A stretch of DNA of 64,000 nucleotides, from NCBI GenBank assembly GCA_945898725.1, contig CAMDIK010000005.1:1-64000 (forward strand), written 5' to 3'. The stretch comes from Rickettsia typhi. GTDB lineage: Bacteria > Pseudomonadota > Alphaproteobacteria > Rickettsiales > Deianiraeaceae. Each line of letters begins with the position of its first letter. The stretch's first letter is position 1. The notes beneath the pieces are model-generated. The model was not told the DNA's origin. It saw nothing but the letters and a program-made list of their open reading frames with translations, and did no database searches. Positions 59,643 through 64,000 of this stretch are shown here, in pieces. The position numbers and the translations under genes were made by a program.

Positions 59643-60638
59643 CTATTTCACAAACCATTTTACGGTTTGCCTTACTGCATCAAGAAAATCTACCGAATGC
59701 TTGAAGCCTAATTCCTTTTTTGCCTTTTCAGAGGAAACTGCATATCGCATATCATGCCCGGGTCTATCTTGCACATGCACTATTAAGTCTGAATATTTTC
59801 CCGCTTTTCTTGGGTACATTTCGTCCATTATGGAGCAAATTGTGCGCACAACTTCAATGTTGGTTTTTTCACAATCACCACCAAAGCAGTATGTTTCACC
59901 AATTTTACCCTTTTGCATTGCCAGCAAAACGCCCTCACAATGGTCTAAAACCCATATCCAATCGCGAATTGCCGCGCCGTTGCCGTAAATTGTAATTGGT
60001 TGTTCGTTTTTGCATGCGAAAATCATTTTAGGAATTAACTTTTCAAAATGCTGCCTAAAGCCGTAATTATTTGAGCAATTTGTTGTGATACAGGGCAAAT
60101 TATAAGTATGCACAAAGCTACGAACCAGGTGATCTGACGCCGCTTTTGACGCTGAATATGGCGAATTTGGGGCATATTTTGTCTCTTCGTCAAAAATTCT
60201 ATCTTCCCCTAGCTCTAAAGATCCATAAACCTCATCGGTTGAAATATGCAAGAATCTGAATTTTGACTTATCACCCAAATTATTGTAATATTCCAAGCAA
60301 GATCTAAGCAAATTAAAAGTGCCGGTTATGTTTGTTTCAATGAAAATTGATGGATTTGAAATGGAATTATCAACGTGACTTTCCGCAGCAAAATTAAAAA
60401 CACAATCAATGCTATAGTCTTGCAAAAGTTTGGGAACAAGCGAAATATCGCCAATATCCCCTTGTATAAACGTGATTTTATCTTTCACAGAAGACAAATT
60501 TTCCAAATTTCCGGCGTAAGTCATTTTATCCAGCACTACAATTTTGGCATTTGGATATTTTTCCGCGTACATACAGGTAAAATTGCTGCCTATAAACCCC
60601 GCCCCGCCCGTAATTAAAATATTTCTCATAATCATCAA
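59643..60638 (-). CDS. rfbB: dTDP-glucose 4,6-dehydratase
   Basis: ILITGGAGFIGSNFT, AAESHVDNSI, ISTDEVYGSL, YSASKAASDHLV, NCSNNYG. Confidence 0.95.
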   Translation of the reverse strand: MMIMRNILITGGAGFIGSNFTCMYAEKYPNAKIVVLDKMTYAGNLENLSSVKDKITFIQGDIGDISLVPKLLQDYSIDCVFNFAAESHVDNSISNPSIFIETNITGTFNLLRSCLEYYNNLGDKSKFRFLHISTDEVYGSLELGEDRIFDEETKYAPNSPYSASKAASDHLVRSFVHTYNLPCITTNCSNNYGFRQHFEKLIPKMIFACKNEQPITIYGNGAAIRDWIWVLDHCEGVLLAMQKGKIGETYCFGGDCEKTNIEVVRTICSIMDEMYPRKAGKYSDLIVHVQDRPGHDMRYAVSSEKAKKELGFKHSVDFLDAVRQTVKWFVK

Positions 60639-60647
60639 TAAAAAAAA

Positions 60648-61805
60648 CTAAATTATTCTACTTTGCGCCGTAATTTTCTTTGCCGTACTAACCGCAAAAG
60701 TATCTGTCATACCCGCAATATAATCGCATATTACCTGCTTTTTTTCCAAATCTGTGTGAAAACTTTCCAGCTCCATAACCCATAAATCCGGCATAATTTC
60801 CGGGGTTTTAACAATATTATGAAAAATAGTTTCAATAACGCCCTTCGCCTTTGAACGAATTTTCTCAACTTTCTTATTTCTGTATAAATTTGCAAAGAGA
60901 AAGCTGCGAATTTTCTCAACATTATTGTGCATTTCTTCGCTGAAATATACCAGTTGCGCTGGGCATTTTGGCACATCATCTCTGGTTTGAATGCCATATT
61001 TTTCAATATTTTTCACCGTTTGAGCACAAACATCATTTTGCATTTGATTTATGCTAAAATTTCGGCAATCGCGCGCCATAATTCCATATTGCAAAAATGA
61101 GTATTTACCCTCAACTTCCTTGATATATTCGCCAAAAATCGGTAACTTTTTCACATCTTCTATGTGCAACAAATCAGCCCTTATTCCATCTTCAATATCG
61201 TGATTTATATAGGCAATATCGTCAGAAATTGCGGCAATTTGCGCTTCCAACCCCCCCCTTGCTGCCAGGTCAAAACGCAGTTCCGCCGGCAGGGAAGAAT
61301 TGTATTTTTCCAAGTATTCACCGGGGTTTTTACATGGTCCATTGTGCTTTAAAATTCCGTCCAAGGTCTGAATTGTTAAATTTAAGCCATCATAATCCAC
61401 ACGATGCTTTTCCAGTTTCGTCACAAGCTTAAATGAAAAGGTATTATGGTCGTATTTCCCGCCAAAACTTTCCATAATATGGCTTAAAATATCCTCCCCT
61501 GTGTGCCCAAATGGTGGATGCCCCAAATCATGCGAAAGCGCAATTATTTCAGATAAATCAGCATTTAGCCCTAGATTTTTAGCAATATTTTTAGCAATTC
61601 CGCCAACTTCCAAGCTGTGAGTCAGCCTTTTTCTGTAGTGGTCACCGTGATAAGATGGGAAAACTTGCGTCTTCGCCTCTAATCTTTTAAACGCATTGCT
61701 GGAAACAATTCGCATTCTATCTTCAGAAAAAGAGTCGTTTATATGTGCCTCAGTTTCAGGAAAAACCCTGATATTATCGGCATTTATGGAAAATTTATTT
61801 AACAT
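60648..61805 (-). CDS. dgt: dGTPase-like HD-domain triphosphohydrolase
   Basis: RMRIVSSNAFKRLEAKTQVFPS, RLTHSLEVGGIAKNIA, ALSHDLGHPPFGHTGE, SDDIAYINHDIEDG. Confidence 0.94.
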   Translation of the reverse strand: MLNKFSINADNIRVFPETEAHINDSFSEDRMRIVSSNAFKRLEAKTQVFPSYHGDHYRKRLTHSLEVGGIAKNIAKNLGLNADLSEIIALSHDLGHPPFGHTGEDILSHIMESFGGKYDHNTFSFKLVTKLEKHRVDYDGLNLTIQTLDGILKHNGPCKNPGEYLEKYNSSLPAELRFDLAARGGLEAQIAAISDDIAYINHDIEDGIRADLLHIEDVKKLPIFGEYIKEVEGKYSFLQYGIMARDCRNFSINQMQNDVCAQTVKNIEKYGIQTRDDVPKCPAQLVYFSEEMHNNVEKIRSFLFANLYRNKKVEKIRSKAKGVIETIFHNIVKTPEIMPDLWVMELESFHTDLEKKQVICDYIAGMTDTFAVSTAKKITAQSRII

Positions 61806-61872
61806 AAAAAAAATTATTTTACTCTTGCATTATAAAATATATATGTAATACTTTTTACAATCAATGTAATTT

Positions 61873-62238
61873 TTGAAAAAAAATATGACGGGAGAAGAAA
61901 AATTCAGTATGACGGAAACCGCAAGGGAGAGAATTAAACATTTGCAAACTCTTGAGGAAAAGGAAAGTGGGAAATCTGGCGCAATGCTCAGAGTTATGGT
62001 TTATGCAGGCGGGTGTTCTGGTTTTAAATATCACTTGGAAATGACTCATGAACCTGATGTTGACGACGTGGTAATTAGCGCCGATGGCGTGCCTTACATG
62101 GTTTTAGATATGGATACAATTTCCATGTTGAGCGGTGGAAAATTGGATTTTGTCGACGAAGTAAGTGGTAGCTATTTCAGAATTATGAATCCGAATGCTG
62201 CTGGTTCTTGTGGCTGTGGAAACTCATTTTCTGCTTAA
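61873..62238 (+). CDS. erpA: A-type Fe-S carrier (ErpA/IscA family)
   Basis: LRVMVYAGGCSGFKYHLEM...FVDEVSGSYFRIMNPNAAGSCGCGNSF. Confidence 0.94.
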   Translation: MKKNMTGEEKFSMTETARERIKHLQTLEEKESGKSGAMLRVMVYAGGCSGFKYHLEMTHEPDVDDVVISADGVPYMVLDMDTISMLSGGKLDFVDEVSGSYFRIMNPNAAGSCGCGNSFSA

Positions 62239-62259
62239 TGTTATTAGGATTTTTTAGCG

Positions 62260-62703
62260 GTGTCTATTAATTTTAATACAACAAAAGTTGTAAATTCTGA
62301 TGTAATTTCACTTGAAAACCTAATATTAGATGTGGAAAATTATCATAACTTCCTGCACTGGTGTAAAGTTGTAAAATTAAGATGCGAAGGGGAAGAGATG
62401 ATAACCGAAGTTACAATAGCAACCATTTATTCTTATAAATTTAATTGTAAAATCAAGGTAAGTCGCGGGCAAGATGTGCAAATTGACATATCTGGCGCAA
62501 AAATTATGCAATTTGCATTCACGGGAAAGTGGGTGTTAAAACCTATAAATTCAACAGAAGTACGCGTATTTTTTACCATTGATATCAACTTTTTTCTTCC
62601 ATTTATGGAGCGACTAATAAAACCCAGGATGGCGAAATATTGCGAAGAAATTGTAAACTGCTTTCTTGAAGAACTTCAACAAAGACGAGGCAAAAATGCA
62701 TAG
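62260..62703 (+). CDS. COQ10/RatA-like START-domain protein (ubiquinone binding)
   Basis: ILDVENYHNFLHWCKVVKLRCEGEEMITEVTI...FAFTGKWVLKP...VRVFFTIDINF; GTG start. Confidence 0.85.
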   Translation: MSINFNTTKVVNSDVISLENLILDVENYHNFLHWCKVVKLRCEGEEMITEVTIATIYSYKFNCKIKVSRGQDVQIDISGAKIMQFAFTGKWVLKPINSTEVRVFFTIDINFFLPFMERLIKPRMAKYCEEIVNCFLEELQQRRGKNA

Positions 62704-62706
62704 AAT

Positions 62707-63108
62707 TTATGGCTTCCATGGGGTGTAAACAGTCTTCACGCACGCTTCATCACCTTGCATAATGCCTGCAAAAGACCCGCTTGGTTTATAGGCAACGTCA
62801 GTTCCAGTGGTGTTTGGTGTGTATTTCTTTGCCCAGGGAAAATCCAGTAATTCCAGGGGTTTATCAGATAAACCGTGCATCCAGGAATGCCATTCAGGTG
62901 GAATTTTACTTGGCTCCGATGTGCCATAATATATACAAATTCTGCCACCAGTTTTACGATTAATATAATATTTATTTCCATATGTATCGCAACCAAAATA
63001 TTGCAATTTCTTCGACTTTATGCCAAATTCGATAATTTTTTTAAATATTATAAACATAAAATGTTTGATATTAAAATTCAGTTCTAGTATATAAAATTTA
63101 TATTTCAA
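62707..63108 (-). CDS. NDUFA12-family complex I accessory subunit
   Basis: IPPEWHSWMHGLSDKP...PWAKKYTPNTTGTDVAYKPSGS. True start probably downstream of the ORF start. Confidence 0.88.
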   Translation of the reverse strand: MKYKFYILELNFNIKHFMFIIFKKIIEFGIKSKKLQYFGCDTYGNKYYINRKTGGRICIYYGTSEPSKIPPEWHSWMHGLSDKPLELLDFPWAKKYTPNTTGTDVAYKPSGSFAGIMQGDEACVKTVYTPWKP

Positions 63109-63116
63109 GTTTTTTT

Positions 63117-63578
63117 ATGAAAAGAGATTTTTTATTTCAATTTTTCCCGGTAAAATTAATTGAAATTGGAATGATTTTAACTCTCATTCTACCATTTTTA
63201 CTGTCTTTTTTACTGGAAAATTTTCTTAATTTAACCCCATGCATACTGTGTATTACCGAAAGATGGATGCATTTTGCAACTTTTTTTACATATATTTTAT
63301 TGCTCTACCCGCTTCGCCATAAAAATTTCGGTGTTGCTGTTGTAATTGCCGCAAATTTACTGACAACCATTTACCATTTGGGCGTGGAAAATCATATTTT
63401 CGTCCAGTCTTGCGGCACTTTTAGCATTGAAAATATTCACAATATTAACACAGACTGCTCAATTCCACAGTATTTTCTTGATATAAAAATGACAATTTGG
63501 AATATAATATACTGCCTTATAGAATTATGTGGACTCTATTTCACCCGCAAATTATGGCAATTAAGGGGAATTAAATAA
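63117..63578 (+). CDS. DsbB-family disulfide bond formation protein
   Basis: Four TM layout; LTPCILCITERWMHF CxxC in first periplasmic region; second Cys pair (SCG...DCS). Confidence 0.85.
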   Translation: MKRDFLFQFFPVKLIEIGMILTLILPFLLSFLLENFLNLTPCILCITERWMHFATFFTYILLLYPLRHKNFGVAVVIAANLLTTIYHLGVENHIFVQSCGTFSIENIHNINTDCSIPQYFLDIKMTIWNIIYCLIELCGLYFTRKLWQLRGIK

Positions 63579-63593
63579 TGAGCACTTTTCCGC

Positions 63594-63622
63594 TTGACAA
63601 CCCTAAAAAAATATGATATAAT
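63594..63622 (+). promoter_or_regulatory. Perfect consensus sigma70-type promoter (TTGACA-N17-TATAAT)
   Basis: TTGACA 63594-63599, 17-nt spacer, TATAAT 63617-63622; ATG at 63642. Confidence 0.85.
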
Positions 63623-63641
63623 AAAAATATTTTATTTTTAT

Positions 63642-64000
63642 ATGGAAAATCAAGAAAACAAAAAAATATCAACGCCAAAATTACACCAGAAGCACAAGCA
63701 CTCTTCATCTTCAGAAGATTTTACGCCTGTGCGCCCTGAACCACTTACGGCAAACATAGTGGAATTAGAGCCAAAATGGAGAGAACGGGCAAATACAGAG
63801 TTGGCAGAGGATCTGGGGGAATATCAAGATATTGTAGAAGGGGCGGATATTTTGCTTGATATATTTGCAGAAATAGAAGAGTTGAAAGAGGCAGAGTTGG
63901 AAGAGGCAGAGGCAAATAAGCCTCGGATAAAAAAACAATGGACACGAAAGAACTGGGCAGCAACGCTCGAAGAGAGACATACAAAGGTCGCCGGCTGGGA
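63642..64000 (+). CDS. Charged orphan protein, truncated by window end
   Basis: Hand translation MENQENKKISTPKLHQKHKHSSSSEDFTPVRPEPLTANIVELEPKWRERANTELAEDLGEYQDIVEGADILLDIFAEIEELKEAELEEAEANKPRIKKQWTRKNWAATLEERHTKVAGW... open at 64000. Confidence 0.75.
   Translation, partial: MENQENKKISTPKLHQKHKHSSSSEDFTPVRPEPLTANIVELEPKWRERANTELAEDLGEYQDIVEGADILLDIFAEIEELKEAELEEAEANKPRIKKQWTRKNWAATLEERHTKVAGW

Overview
AT-rich, gene-dense bacterial chromosome segment. The gene content is alphaproteobacterial and resembles Rickettsiales: ALAS-type hemA, NDUFA12 and NDUFAF7/MidA homologues, COQ10/RatA, LPP20 and TRL-like lipoproteins, dispersed ISC genes. The lineage call is inference and a marker-gene tree is needed. 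Content includes cell division and envelope genes (ftsZ, ftsA-like, ddl, ftsQ, murD, murJ, uppS, cdsA, lpxB, lpxL-like), groES/groEL, ispG, argS, priA, tig, gapA, fumC, asd, tyrA, an aro operon, rfbB, dgt and four tRNA genes. I found no CRISPR array, IS element or prophage. The main candidates for follow-up are: (1) an aro operon whose four ORFs appear to cover six of the seven shikimate steps, including a single-ORF shikimate kinase-shikimate dehydrogenase-type I dehydroquinase fusion (AroK-AroE-AroD order) with active-site motifs retained in all three domains; (2) a 1844-aa signal-peptide-bearing, Cys-rich orphan protein (about 83 Cys by hand count) with a DsbB homologue nearby; (3) an Ala/Gln-rich low-complexity protein divergent from a charged orphan protein; (4) an FtsA-like protein whose nucleotide-binding motifs look eroded; (5) a fumarase with two large in-frame insertions; (6) a standalone PolA-type 5'-3' exonuclease followed by a coupled ORF that runs into a tRNA-Arg gene; (7) a perfect-consensus promoter in front of a window-truncated charged ORF.
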